Origin: Sorangium aterium
Lineage (GTDB): Bacteria > Myxococcota_A > Polyangia > Polyangiales > Polyangiaceae
DNA: 64,000 bases
Assembly: GCF_028368935.1 (NCBI RefSeq)
Contig: NZ_JAQNDK010000005.1
Coordinates: 744,001-808,000 of the forward strand
Direction of reading: 5' to 3'
Position 1 is the stretch's first letter; the number at the start of each line of letters is the position of its first letter. Both the position numbers and the translations under genes were made by a program. The notes beneath the pieces are model-generated. The model did not search any database, was not told the origin of the DNA, and saw only the letters and a list, made by a program, of their open reading frames with translations. This document shows, piece by piece, positions 43,640 to 54,168 of the stretch.

Positions 43640-45060
43640 GCGAGCGTCGCGTCCCGTGCCCGAGCTGCGGCGCGCGGATCGTCGAGGGGGCGCGCAAGTG
43701 CCGCGCCTGCAAGGGGTGGCTCGGCGAGGGCCACCGCGGCTCCGTGGGGTCGCTCTCCGGCCGCGAGCCGCGCCTGGCGCGGGCCGCGGTGACCGTGGCG
43801 AGCGGCGTCGCGGCCGTGATCATCGCCACCCTGACCAGCCTGAAGTCGCCCGTCGGCGAGGCGCCGCCGCTGACAGCGCTCGCGCCGGAGGGCGCCGCCT
43901 CGCGCGCCGCGCGCGACACGCCTGACGACGCGCCGGACCCCGCGGCGTTCGGCCCCGACGCCGCCGAGCCCGCGCCGCCCCCGGCGGAGCAGAAGGGCCG
44001 CTGGCGCGCCCGCGAGTTCCGGATCGGGGACGTGCACCCGCTCGACGTGGTCTTCAACCCGAGCGGCGCGTCGATCTACGTCAGCGCCGACGACGCCTCG
44101 CTGCGCGAGTACAAGCTCCAGAGCGGCGAGCTCATCCACAAGGCGTCGATGCCGGCGCAGGGCGACCACATCCGGCTCCTGTTCGACCGCTACGTCGCGG
44201 TGCTGCGGCACGAGGACGCCGCGCGGATCCCGGTGATGGACACGACCGCGTGGGATCGCGATCCGGTCCTGCTCGACGTCGGCCGGACGCCGGGCGACAT
44301 CGTGGCGCTGCCGGACGGCAGGACGGTGGTCGCGGCGACGACGGACACGAAGCGCGTGACGAAGTTCGAGCTGCCGACGGGGGTGCGGCTCGCGAACATC
44401 ACGCTCCCGCACGCCACGGGGCAGCTGTTCCTCGTGCAGGCCGAGGGGCGCCCCTACATCGCGGCGCTCGGCGCGCTGACGCACGCGGGCCGGCCGGCGG
44501 GCGCGTGGATCGACCTGTTCGATCCGAGCGAGTCGCCGTTCGGCGCGACCCGGCGGAGCATCGCGGTCGGGCGCGAGCCGCGCGAGGGCGACATCACGAG
44601 GGACGGCGGCGCCGTGTTCTTCCCTGATCGGCTGTCCAACACGGCGATCCTGCTGAGCGTCGCCGGGGTGACCGAGACGAGGAAGACGCCGGTCGGCGTC
44701 GGGCCGACCGCGGGCTTTCTGCTCGACGAGGACCGGTACGGCATCACGCTCAACGCCGAGGCGCGGACCGCGAGCGTCATCGACCTCTCGACGATGGAGG
44801 TGAAGAGCACGCTCCCGCTCCGCGGGGTGCCGCTGACGGGGGTGACGTCGCCCGACCGGAAGACGCTCTTCGTGGCGCTCGGCGGGACCCAGTGGCCGCC
44901 TGTCGGCAGCGGCGTCGCGGTCATCGCTGGCGACCCGCCGAGGGTCGTCGCGTCGCTTCCCACGGGCAAGGGCGCGTGCGCCGTGGCGGTCTCGAAGGAC
45001 GGCGCGCGGGCGGTTGTCGCGTCGTACTGGGACCGGTCGATCACGGTGCTCGAGCAGTAA
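43636..45060 (+). CDS. zinc-ribbon, single-span protein with beta-propeller domain (2)
   Basis: The ATG overlaps the upstream stop (ATGA). The 474-residue protein repeats the design of its neighbour: zinc ribbon CPSCGARI ... CRACKGW, a membrane helix (RAAVTVASGVAAVIIATLTS) and a propeller of YVTN-type repeats (IYVSADDASLREYKLQSGEL, VALPDGRTVVAATTDTKRV, RTASVIDLSTMEVKSTLPL). The two are probably paralogues that form a membrane complex. No enzyme motif is visible. The distribution of zinc-ribbon proteins in this window (also at 14237 and 16378) suggests a lineage-expanded module. Confidence 0.8.
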   Translation: MSERRVPCPSCGARIVEGARKCRACKGWLGEGHRGSVGSLSGREPRLARAAVTVASGVAAVIIATLTSLKSPVGEAPPLTALAPEGAASRAARDTPDDAPDPAAFGPDAAEPAPPPAEQKGRWRAREFRIGDVHPLDVVFNPSGASIYVSADDASLREYKLQSGELIHKASMPAQGDHIRLLFDRYVAVLRHEDAARIPVMDTTAWDRDPVLLDVGRTPGDIVALPDGRTVVAATTDTKRVTKFELPTGVRLANITLPHATGQLFLVQAEGRPYIAALGALTHAGRPAGAWIDLFDPSESPFGATRRSIAVGREPREGDITRDGGAVFFPDRLSNTAILLSVAGVTETRKTPVGVGPTAGFLLDEDRYGITLNAEARTASVIDLSTMEVKSTLPLRGVPLTGVTSPDRKTLFVALGGTQWPPVGSGVAVIAGDPPRVVASLPTGKGACAVAVSKDGARAVVASYWDRSITVLEQ

Positions 45061-45285
45061 GCCCGGCCGCGGCGGCGGGCGGCGCTCCGCGCGGAGCGCG
45101 CCCGCGGCTCCTCTGGAGGGCCGGCGTGTGACTCCGACGTTCCGCGGCGCGCGGGTGACGGACGTCTCCGGCGCCGGCCCGCCCGTCCGGTGCATCCGGC
45201 GGCCCGAGCAGCCGACCGATCGCTTCGTGAATCCCCTCCTGCCGGGCGCCGGCCGCGCAGGGACGAGCGCAGCGGGGTTGTCGTG

Positions 45286-45306
45286 GTATCGATAGGGTAT
45301 CGATAC
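45286..45306. promoter_or_regulatory. perfect 9-bp inverted repeat GTATCGATA-GGG-TATCGATAC
   Basis: The two 9-bp arms are exact complements with a 3-base spacer. Each arm holds an ATCGAT core. It lies in the 443-bp gap before the second giant kinase, about 200 bp upstream of its start, an AT-rich island in GC-rich DNA. This is a reasonable operator candidate; the cognate regulator is unknown. Nothing else is recognisable in 45061-45503. Confidence 0.45.
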
Positions 45307-45503
45307 GGGAGGGACCCGACGTTGGTGCGATCGCGGGAGCAGGGGGCGGGGGGCGCGGTGTCCGGCGGGAGCCGCGCGCGCAGGCCGATCGTGTGGCTGA
45401 GCCGCCTCGGGGCGGCACACGGGCTCGGCAGCTCGGGGTTTGCCGACGATTCCGATGTTCCACCCGGCCGACCGGCGCCAGCGCTTCGAGGCGTGTCGTC
45501 CTC

Positions 45504-48500
45504 GTGAGGCTGCCCGAGGAGATGCGCGCTCCTTGCCTATACACGATCTCCGGGACCCTCCACGAGGGCGGCAGAACTCGCCTGCTTCGCGCGGTCCGGA
45601 ACGCCGATGGCCGCCCGGTGATCTTGAAGGTCGTCGACCCGAGGAGCGGCTGCTCGCAGGACATCGAGCGCCTCCGGCGCGAGTACACGATGGGCAAGAC
45701 GCTCCGCCACGAGGCCTTCGTCGAGCCGCTCGCCCTGGAGACGTTCGAGGGCTGCCGGCGCTCGTCATGGAGGATTTCGGCGGCGAGTCGCTCGATCGCC
45801 TCATCGTCATCGATGCGCCCATGAGCGCCGGGCGGTTCCTCGAGCTCGCGGTCCGCCTCGTCACCTGCGTGGCGGAGCTCCACCAGCGGGACATCCTCCA
45901 CAAGGACCTCAAGCCCCAGAACATCCTCGTCAACGCGACCACGGGCGAGGTGAAGCTCGCCGACTTCGGTCTTGCCTCCCGGCTCCCGCGCGAGCAGCCC
46001 CCGGTGGGGACTCCACCGCTCATCGAAGGCTCCTTGCCGTACCTGTCTCCGGAGCAGACGGGGCGAATGAACCGGGCGATCGACAGCCGCGCAGATCTCT
46101 ATGCGGTCGGCGTCACATTCTACCAGATGCTCACGGGGCGCCTGCCGTTCGAGGCGCGGGATCCGCTCGAGTGGGTGCATTGCCACGTCGCCCTCGCCCC
46201 GCCGCCTCCCTCCGCGGTCGTCCCGGGGGTGCCCGAGGTCCTCTCGGCGATCGTCCTGAAGCTCCTCGCCAAGATGGCGGAGGATCGCTACCAGACCGCC
46301 CGCGGCCTCAGGCACGACCTCGAGCGGTGCCTCTCGCAGCACCGAGCGTGCGGCAGGATCGAGCCGTTCTCCCTGGGCGAGCGCGACGTCTCCGGCCGCG
46401 TCCAGCTCCCGCAGAAGCTCTACGGCCGCGAGCGCGAGGTGAGCGCCCTGCGGCGCGCGTTCGAGCGCGTCGTGGACACGGGAGCCCCCGAGCTCGTCCT
46501 GGTCTCTGGCTATTCCGGCAGCGGAAAGTCGGCCCTGGTTCACGAGCTCTGCAAGCCGATCATCCGGGAACGAGCCCTGTTTCTTTCGGGGAAGTTCGAA
46601 CGATGCAAACGCGGCGTCCCTCACTTCGCGCTCGTCCAGGCCTTCCGGGAGGTCGTGTGCGAGATCCTCGCCGAGCCGGAGGACCGGATAACGGCCTTCC
46701 GGCAGCGGCTGCTCGGCGCGCTCGGGCGCAACGGACAGCTCATCGTGGACGTCATTCCGCAGCTCGAGCTCGTCATCGGCCGGCAACCGCAGGTCCCTGA
46801 GCTCCCGCTGGCCGAGGCGCAGCACCGGTTCCGCGTCGTGTTCCGGAGCTTCATCGGGGCGTTCGCCCGGAAGGAGCACCCGCTCGTGCTCTTCCTCGAC
46901 GATCTCCAGTGGACCAACCCCGCGAGCCTCGGGCTCCTCCATGATCTGGTGACCCACCCCGAGGTGCGCCACCTCCTCTTCGTCGGCGCGTACCGCGACA
47001 ACGAGGTGACGCCCTCACACCCGCTCATGGTGGCGCTCGACAAGGCGCGAAAGGACGGCGCGCGCGTCTCGGACATCGTGCTCGGCCCGCTCTCCCGGGA
47101 GCAGCTGGGCGCGCTCGTCGGCGACGCGCTCCGCTGCCGCAGCGAGGACGCCGCGCAGCTCTCGGCCCTCGTCCACGAGAAGACGGCCGGCAACCCCTTC
47201 TTCGCGATCCAGTTCCTCACCGCGCTGCACGAGGAGCGGCTCATCGAGCTCGACGAGCGCGCCGAGATCTTTCGATGGGACGTGGCGAAGATCCGCCAAA
47301 AGGGCTTCACGGACAACGTGATCGACCTGATGGTCGGCAAGCTCGTGCGGCTCCCTCCGGGCACCCAGGAGTCGCTGAAGCACCTCGCCTGTCTCGGAAG
47401 CACCGCCGACGTCGACCTCCTCGCGATGGTCCGCGGAAGATCGGTGGAGGAGACGCACGCGGACCTCTGGGATGCCGTCCGCGTGGGGCTGGTCCTGCGC
47501 AGGGACGTCTCGTACAGGTTCCTCCATGACCGGGTCCAGGAGGTCGCCTATTCGCTCATCCCCGAAGACGAGCGGCCGGCGATGCACCTCGAAGTCGGCC
47601 GGCTGCTCGCGTCGCGCGCGGCGCCGGAGGAGGTCGAGGAGAAGATCTTCGAGATCGTCAATCAGCTCGACCGCGGCGCTCCGCTGATCACCTCAGGGCC
47701 GGAGCGCGAGCGGGTGGCCGAGCTCAACCTCATCGCGGGCAAGCGGGCCAGGGGGTCGAACGCCTGCGTCCTGGCGCTGAGGTACCTCGCCGTCGGCAGG
47801 GCGCTGCTCCCGGAGGATTGCTGGGAGCGACGGTACGAGCTCACCTTCGAGCTCGAGCTCCATCGGGCCGAGTGTGAGTACCTCACCGGCGATCTCTCGT
47901 CGGCCGAGGAGCGGCTCTCGGCGCTCTCGCGCCGCGCCGTGAGCCTCGTCGATCTGGCCTCCGTCACGTGCGTGCGCCTCGGCCTCTACACGACCATGGA
48001 CCGCAGCGATCGCGGCGTCGACGTGGGCCTCGACTACCTCCGCAGCGTCGGCATCGCGTGGTCGCCGCACCCCACGGACGAGGAGGTACGGAAGGAATAC
48101 GAGCGAGTCTGGGAGCTGCTCGGGAGCCGTCCAGTCGAGGACCTCATCGACTCGCCCGGGATGACGGACCCGGTGTGCGGCGCGATCCTCGAGGTCCTGA
48201 CCCACGCGCAATCGCCGGCCCTGTTCACCGACGCGAACCTGAATTGCCTCGTCGTGATGCGCATGACGACCCTCAGCCTCCAGTGTGGCAATAGCGACGC
48301 ATCATGCCTCGCGTACACCTGGTTCGGCATGCTCCTCGGGCCGCGCTTCGGCGATTACCGCATGGCCTACCGGTTCGCCAGGCTCGGCCTCGACCTCCTG
48401 GAGCGCCGCGGGGCCCTGCGCTTCAAATCCCGCGTTTACCTGGGCTTCGGGCACCGGGTCAACCCGTGGGTGAGGCACATGCGCACCGGCGTCGAGCTCC

Positions 48501-51259
48501 TGCGACGGGGCTTCGAGGCGGGGCAGGAGACCGGGGACCTCACGTATGCGTCGTACAACAAGAGCTGCCTGATCACGATCCTCCTCGCCGCGGGAGAGCC
48601 CCTCTGCGAGGTGCAGCGAGAGGCCGAGCGCGCGCTCGACTTCGTGCAGCGGGCGCGGTTCGGCCTCGAGGTCGACATCGTCACCGCGCAGCTCAGGCTC
48701 ATCCGGGCCCTCCGAGGCCTCTTGCCCGATCCCTCCTCGTTCAACGACGCTGACTTCGACGAGCGCCGGTTCGAGCAGCGCCTGGAGGGCGATCCGCGCC
48801 TCGCGATCGCCGCCTGCTGGTACTGGATACGCAAGCTGCAAGCGCGCTTCCACGCCGGCGATCTCGACGGCTCGCTCGAGGCCGCCGAGAAGGCGCGGCC
48901 GCTCCTCTGGACGTCGGGCTCGTTCTTCGAGGTGGCCGAGTACCACTTCTATGGAGCGCTCGTGCGTACGGCGCGCTGCCGCGCGGCGGACGCCGCCGAG
49001 CGGCGCCTGCACCTCGAGGTGCTCGCCGCCCACCAGAGACAGATCGACACCTGGGCGAAGAGCTGCCCCGAGAACTTCGGCGACCGGGCGGCGCTGATCG
49101 GCGCCGAGATCGCGCGCCTCCGCGGCGCATGGGACGACGCGGCCCAGCTCTACGAGCAGGCGATCGGCGCTGCGCGCGCGAGCGGCTTCGTCCACGACGA
49201 GGCGCTGGCCTACGAGATCGCGTCGGGGTTCTACCGCGAGCGACGGTTCGAGCTGATCGCCGACACCTACCTCCGCGAGGCCCGCGCCTGCTATGTCCGC
49301 TGGGGGGCGGACGGCAAGGTCCGGCACATCGATCAGCAGAATCCGCATCTCTGGGACGCGAGGCCGCTCGCCCCGACCGCCTCCTTCGCGGCGCGGTTCG
49401 ATCAGCTCGACCAGCTCTCGATGGTCAAGGCGTCCCAGACCATCTCGGGCGAGATCGTCCTCGACAAGCTCCTGCGGACGCTGCTCACGGTGGTCCTCGA
49501 GCAGGGCGGCGCGCAGCGAGCTTGTCTCGTCCTGTATCAGGACGAGCGCCTCTCCATCGGAGCCGAGGCCATCCTGGAGGAGAGCGGGGAGGTGAAGACC
49601 CTCCTCCCGTGCTCTTCGGAAGGCGCTCCACAGCGCGTCCCCATGTCGCTCGTCCGTTACGCGCAACGAACGAAGGAGCGCGTCATCCTGAGTCCTACCG
49701 AGGCTTTCGCCGGCAAGTTCTCCGGCGACGAGTACTTCGCGCGGCACAAGCCCAAATCGATCCTCTGCATGCCCATCCTGAGGCAGGCGGAGGTGGCAGG
49801 CCTGCTCTATCTCGAGAACGACCTCCTCGCCGGCGCGTTCCCGCCGGAGCGGCTCACCGCCCTGTCGCTGCTCGCCGCGCAGGCCGCGATTTCCCTGGAG
49901 AACGCGCGGCTCCTCTCCAAGGAGCAGGCCGCGAGGACCGGGGCCGAGGCGGCGGAGCGGCGTGCGGCCTTCCTGGCCGAGGCCGGGGAGATCCTCTCCG
50001 GGTCGCTCGATTACGAGGAGACGCTGGCGCGCGTCGCGCAGCTCGCGGTGCGATCGCTCTGCGACTGGTGCATCACCGACGTCGTTGAAGGCGAGCAGAT
50101 CCGGCGAAGCATCTGGGCGCACACGGATCCTGCGAAGGAATCGCTGCTCGAGCAGCTACGGCGGCGGTATTCTCCTGCCCTGGACTCGCCCCATCCGGCG
50201 GCCAGGGCGCTGCGGTGTGGTGAGCCGCTGCTGATCTCCGGGTGCTGCGAGGAAGAGCTCCGGAAATACTGCGAAGACGACGAGCATGCGAGGCTCATCC
50301 GCGAGCTCGGGGTGCAGAGCGCCATCGCGGTGCCGCTCATGGCCCGGGGACGGCCGATCGGGGCGCTGAGCGTCGTTTCGTCCGCGCCGGGGCGCCGCTA
50401 CGGGCAGGCCGACCTGGAGCTCGTCCGGCACGTGGCGCACAGGGCCGCGCTCGCTATCGACAATGCGCGGCTGTACCGCGTTGCCCAGGAGGCCATCCGC
50501 ATGCGGGACGAGTTCCTGACCGTGGCGACGCACGAGCTCAACACGCCGATGACGTCGCTCACGCTCTCGCTCGAGGCCATGGATCGGAGCCTTCGCTCCG
50601 GTCGGCCCTGCGACCAGCCGGCGATGGGCAGGCAGGTCGACCGCGCGCTGCGGCAGGCCATGCGCCTGGCCCGCCTGAACAGCGAGCTCCTCGAGGTCTC
50701 GAGGATCGACACGGATCGGGTCTCGCTCGACGTCGCCGAGGTCGACCTCGGTGCGGTCGTGCGCGACGTGATCGCGCGGTTCGAGCTCGATCTGGCGCGC
50801 GCCGGGTGCTCGGTCTCGCTGAGGACCAGCGGCCGGAACGTGGGCCTCTGGGATCGCTCCCGCGTCGACCAGATCGTCACGAACCTCGTCGCCAACGCGA
50901 TCAAGTTCGGCGCGGGCAAGCCCATCGAGATCGTGGTCGGCGAGGAGGCCGGGACAACGCGGTTGTCCGTGAAGGATCACGGGATCGGCGTCGACCCGGC
51001 GCGCCAGGAGCGGATCTTCGATCGCTTCGAGCGCGCCGTGTCCGACAGGCATTACGGCGGGCTGGGGCTAGGCCTTTACATCAGCCGCCAGATCGCGCAG
51101 GCGCACGGCGGCTCAATCCGTGTCGAGAGCGCGCCCGGCGCCGGCGCCACGTTCACCGTCGAGCTCCCCGGCGCCGGACCGCCGGTGTCGCCGCGGGCGC
51201 CGGATTTCTCGAACGATTCGATAGGATCGTGCGGCTCCAGGAGGCAGCTCAGGCAGTGA
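45504..51259 (+). CDS. giant hybrid Ser/Thr kinase, AAA ATPase, GAF and histidine kinase, frameshifted near the 5' end
   Basis: The first 80 codons (GTG 45504, or ATG 45522) encode the kinase N-lobe: LYTISGTLHEGGRTRLLRAV and VILKVVD. Then the frame breaks at the G-run 45749-45751; the rest continues in another frame as LPALVMEDFGGESLDRL to 51259. One extra G restores a normal protein of about 1918 residues. Later domains: HKDLKPQN and ADFG (both intact, so an active kinase is expected), AAA_16 with GYSGSGKSALV (about residue 335), TPR-like helices, two GAF domains (about 1300 and 1490), HisKA with VATHELNTPM (about 1670) and HATPase with FDRFERAVSDRHYGGLGLGL. The frame from 45440 has a nonsense-like N-terminus. 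Confidence 0.85.
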
Positions 51260-51485
51260 TGTCCTGGGATCGTTCGAGCCGTCGTAACGCTCTTCTTCTT
51301 CGCGCTACCGGCTCGCCAGAGGTGGTGAGAACACCAGCCTTCGCTCTTCGCGTGGACTCCCCATCTGTTCCACGGACCGTCGCGGCACCCGGCGATGCTT
51401 CCCCGGTTGACGCTACACGCCGTCCGCCCGATAGCTTTAGCATGCGTTCGGGGAACATCCTGGCCCTGCTCGGAGTCGGGCTGCG

Positions 51486-52856
51486 GTGGTGAGCTATCCC
51501 CCCCTGCGCGCGCGCCTGCTCGTGCTGGCGGCGCTCGCCGCCTGCCGTGACGGCTCGGGTACGCCGGGCGCCGGGCCGGCGCCCTCCGTTGCGCCCACCG
51601 CGAGCGAGGCAAGCGCCCCGAGCGCGCCGTCGCTGGACGCGGGGGTGGCGAACGCAGCGGCACCGGACGCAGCAGCGGCAGATCCGGCAACGCTAGATGC
51701 AGCAGCGCCAGACGCGGCAGCGCCAGACGCGGCAGCGCCAGACGCGGCAGCTCCGGACGCCGCCGTGCTGGGCGCGGGCTGCAAGCTGCGCCGAGGGCCG
51801 CTCTCGCTCACGCTCCGGGGGCCGGCGCTGCTGTGGTCTCCTGACGAGGCGGAGCGCGCGGACTTCCGGGTGATCTTCAACCGCGACGGCGTGGCGCAGC
51901 ACGTCGCGCCCTCGTTCGGCGGTCTCACCGCGCCGGGCTCGCCGCCCGCGGAGGCCGCGCCCGACGCCGGGGATGGCAGCGGCGATCCAGAGCGCGCCTC
52001 GTGGCCGGCGTGCGCGGTGGCCTCTCGGTTCGTGTACTGCATGGATCACGGCGGCACGATCCGGAGGACCCCGCTCGGCGGCGGCGAGGGACCGCCCATC
52101 GGCGCCGGGCGCCGCGGCACGGGGATCTCCGCCGTCGCCCTGCCCGGAGGGCACACGCTGCTCGCCTTTCTCTCGGATCGGAAGACGAGCGAGGGCGCCG
52201 TGACGCAGGCCTTCGCGGTGCTCGACGACAGGGCCGCCGTGCCGCTCTCGGAGGAGGGCAGCGGCGCCACCTTCGTCGCGCTGTCGCCCTGGAAGGGAGG
52301 CGCGCTGGCGATGTACATCGACGCGCGCTCGGCGCTGACGCCTGTGCACGCCCGCACGCTGGGGCTCACGGCGGAAGGCAAGCTCGAGCTCGGCCCCGAC
52401 GCGGTCGTCTTCGTCGGCGACGCGGGGGAATCGCGGATGGGCGGCGCGCTCGCCATCGGCGCCGCAGGGCCTGCATATGTGCTCCTGCCGGCGGCCAAGG
52501 ACATCTCGGCGTTCGGCATGGCGGCGATCCGCATCGACGAGGCGCCGCGCGACGACATGCCGGCGGTCTGGTCGCTCTACCCGAACGGGCTCAGCCCCGC
52601 GCCGATCGCGGCCACGCAGGGCGTCTCGCCGATCCATGTGGCCCGGGTCCGACCCGTCTCGCGCGAGCCCGGGGCGCGGCACGCGCTCGAGCTCGGGCAG
52701 CTCGACGGCGAAGGGCGGTTTCATGCGCGCTGCGTCGCGGTGGAGGGCAAGTCGTTCAAGCACGTGGCGATCGAGGCGGATCGCGGCGGCTCGCTGTGGA
52801 TCGCGTACACGACGGCGGCCGGCACCTTCATCGAGCAGCGCGCCGCAGGGCCGTGA
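51486..52856 (+). CDS. lipoprotein with Ala/Asp/Pro repeats, unknown function
   Basis: The start is GTG 51486 or 51489; the 456-residue product begins with a short lipoprotein signal ending LAALAAC. A linker of AAPDA repeats (about residues 60-95, DNA unit of 15 bp) follows. The remaining 350 residues contain repeated beta-rich stretches (ISAVALPGGHTLLAFLSDRK, TFVALSPWKGGALAMYIDA, SLWIAYTTAAGTFIEQ) that read as a beta-propeller-like fold. No enzyme motif is seen. A TTGACG at 51407-51412 followed 17 bp later by GATAGC is a possible promoter. It may be coexpressed with the expansin gene 57 bp downstream. Confidence 0.75.
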   Translation: MVSYPPLRARLLVLAALAACRDGSGTPGAGPAPSVAPTASEASAPSAPSLDAGVANAAAPDAAAADPATLDAAAPDAAAPDAAAPDAAAPDAAVLGAGCKLRRGPLSLTLRGPALLWSPDEAERADFRVIFNRDGVAQHVAPSFGGLTAPGSPPAEAAPDAGDGSGDPERASWPACAVASRFVYCMDHGGTIRRTPLGGGEGPPIGAGRRGTGISAVALPGGHTLLAFLSDRKTSEGAVTQAFAVLDDRAAVPLSEEGSGATFVALSPWKGGALAMYIDARSALTPVHARTLGLTAEGKLELGPDAVVFVGDAGESRMGGALAIGAAGPAYVLLPAAKDISAFGMAAIRIDEAPRDDMPAVWSLYPNGLSPAPIAATQGVSPIHVARVRPVSREPGARHALELGQLDGEGRFHARCVAVEGKSFKHVAIEADRGGSLWIAYTTAAGTFIEQRAAGP

Positions 52857-52869
52857 TAAGCCAATCGCG

Positions 52870-52885
52870 TGGATTCGCGAATCCA
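52870..52885. promoter_or_regulatory. 16-bp perfect palindrome before the expansin gene
   Basis: TGGATTCGCGAATCCA is exactly self-complementary and lies 28 bp before the expansin ATG and 14 bp after the previous stop. It could be an operator or part of a small hairpin. About one 16-bp palindrome per 64 kb is expected by chance, so only the location argues for function. Confidence 0.4.
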
Positions 52886-52913
52886 TCCCTATCGTAAATC
52901 TTAAGGAGTCGAG

Positions 52914-53945
52914 ATGAAGCTAGGTTCTATGCCCAGGGGCATTTCATGGCCGCTCGTGTCGCTGATCGCGCTTTTCGTCGCCGGCTGCAGCGACGGCGGC
53001 GGCGGTGACGCCGGCAGCGCGGAGAGCGCCTCGTCCGCCGCCGGCGGGCCGGGCGGCGCGGGCGCGGTCGGCTCCGGCGGCGGAACCGGCGCAGGGGCAG
53101 GGGGCGGCGGCGCCACGACGGGCGCGGGCGCTGGCTCTGGCGGCTCCACGACGAGCAGCGCCACGTCGACGAGCAGCGGCGAGCCCGGCGAGACGGCCAC
53201 CGGCGCGACCACCACGACGGCGGCGACCGGCGGCGAGCAGGCGGTGAGCTGCGATTATCCCGCGGCGTACGAGAACGGCTCCGTCACCTTCTACACGCTC
53301 GACATGGGCTCGACCGAGGTGAACTGCAGCTATCCGATCGTAGGGCGCAACCCGGACGTCGTCGGGCACGTCCCGTTCGAAGGAGGCAAGTTCTTCGCCG
53401 CCATGAACACCGCCGACTACAACGCGGCGGCGATGTGCGGCGCGTGCGTCGAGGTCTCCCGGGACGACGGGCGCAAGGTGCAGGCCATGGTCGTGGACCA
53501 GTGCCCGATCGCCACGAACCCGAAGTGCACTGCGGGCCACATCGATCTCAGCAAGAGCGCCTTTCTCAAGATCGGCGAAGAGCGCGAGGGGTATCTGGGG
53601 ACCACCCACGGCGGCGCGGCGGGGAAGATCTCGTGGCGGTACATCCCGTGCCCGACGACGGGTGCAGTCTCCTTCCGGCTCAAGGAGCCGACAAACAAGA
53701 ACTGGAACCAGATCCTCGTCGAGGGGCACGCGCACCCGATCGAGAAGCTGGAGGTGGAGATCAACGGCACGTGGAAGACGGCCACGCGGGAGCCGTACAA
53801 CTATTTCGTCGTCGGCGACGGCAACATGGGGAATGCGCCGTACCATGTCCGCGTCACCGACATCAACGGTTCCACCGTGGAAGCGATGCTGGAGCTCAAG
53901 GCCGGAAACCAGCCCGCGAGCGCGCAGTTCCCCGCCTGCAACTGA
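52914..53945 (+). CDS. expansin-like lipoprotein (DPBB plus CBM63-like domain)
   Basis: The 343-residue protein has SD aaggag 5 nt before the ATG and a signal peptide ending FVAGC. A 90-residue Gly/Ala/Ser/Thr linker follows. The N-terminal double-psi beta-barrel shows GSVTFYTLDMGSTEVNCSYP, AAMNTADYNAAAMCGACVEV, the conserved Asp in MVVDQCP and the second Asp in GHIDLS, the equivalent of plant HFD. A C-terminal CBM63-like domain follows (ISWRYIPC, NKNWNQILVEGHAHPIEKLE). Expansins loosen cellulose-hemicellulose contacts without hydrolysis. The cell-anchored lipoprotein form is unusual and fits surface attachment to plant matter. Confidence 0.93.
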   Translation: MKLGSMPRGISWPLVSLIALFVAGCSDGGGGDAGSAESASSAAGGPGGAGAVGSGGGTGAGAGGGGATTGAGAGSGGSTTSSATSTSSGEPGETATGATTTTAATGGEQAVSCDYPAAYENGSVTFYTLDMGSTEVNCSYPIVGRNPDVVGHVPFEGGKFFAAMNTADYNAAAMCGACVEVSRDDGRKVQAMVVDQCPIATNPKCTAGHIDLSKSAFLKIGEEREGYLGTTHGGAAGKISWRYIPCPTTGAVSFRLKEPTNKNWNQILVEGHAHPIEKLEVEINGTWKTATREPYNYFVVGDGNMGNAPYHVRVTDINGSTVEAMLELKAGNQPASAQFPACN

Positions 53946-54023
53946 GCCCGAGGCCTGCGCCCCCTGCTCGAGCGCGGCCGCCCGGAGGCCCGGTGGTGGC
54001 CGCGCGCGTCGCGCGGCGCGGCC

Positions 54024-54084
54024 GAGCGCGCTTCCCCGCATCCCGAGCGCCGCGACCGCGCCCGGGATGCGGGGAAGCGCGCTC
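54024..54084. terminator. 22-bp perfect inverted repeat between expansin and oxidase genes
   Basis: GAGCGCGCTTCCCCGCATCC and the two following bases (54024-54045) are exactly complementary to 54063-54084, around a 17-nt loop. It begins 79 bp after the expansin stop and ends 85 bp before the next start. A stem of this stability should stop transcription or stabilise the upstream mRNA end. It could also be a palindromic repeat of the genome; other copies were not seen in this window. Confidence 0.6.
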
Positions 54085-54168
54085 GCCGGCCGGCTCGTCG
54101 CGGGGCCAGCTGGTAGGATGACCGCCCCCTGCGGGCGGACGCGCCGCCGGGATCTCCAGGAGAACACC

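Noticed and set aside
45440-45760. N-terminus of the second hybrid kinase read from ATG 45440
   Set aside because: In this frame the first 105 residues have shadow composition; the genuine kinase N-lobe lies in the other frame from about 45504 to 45750.
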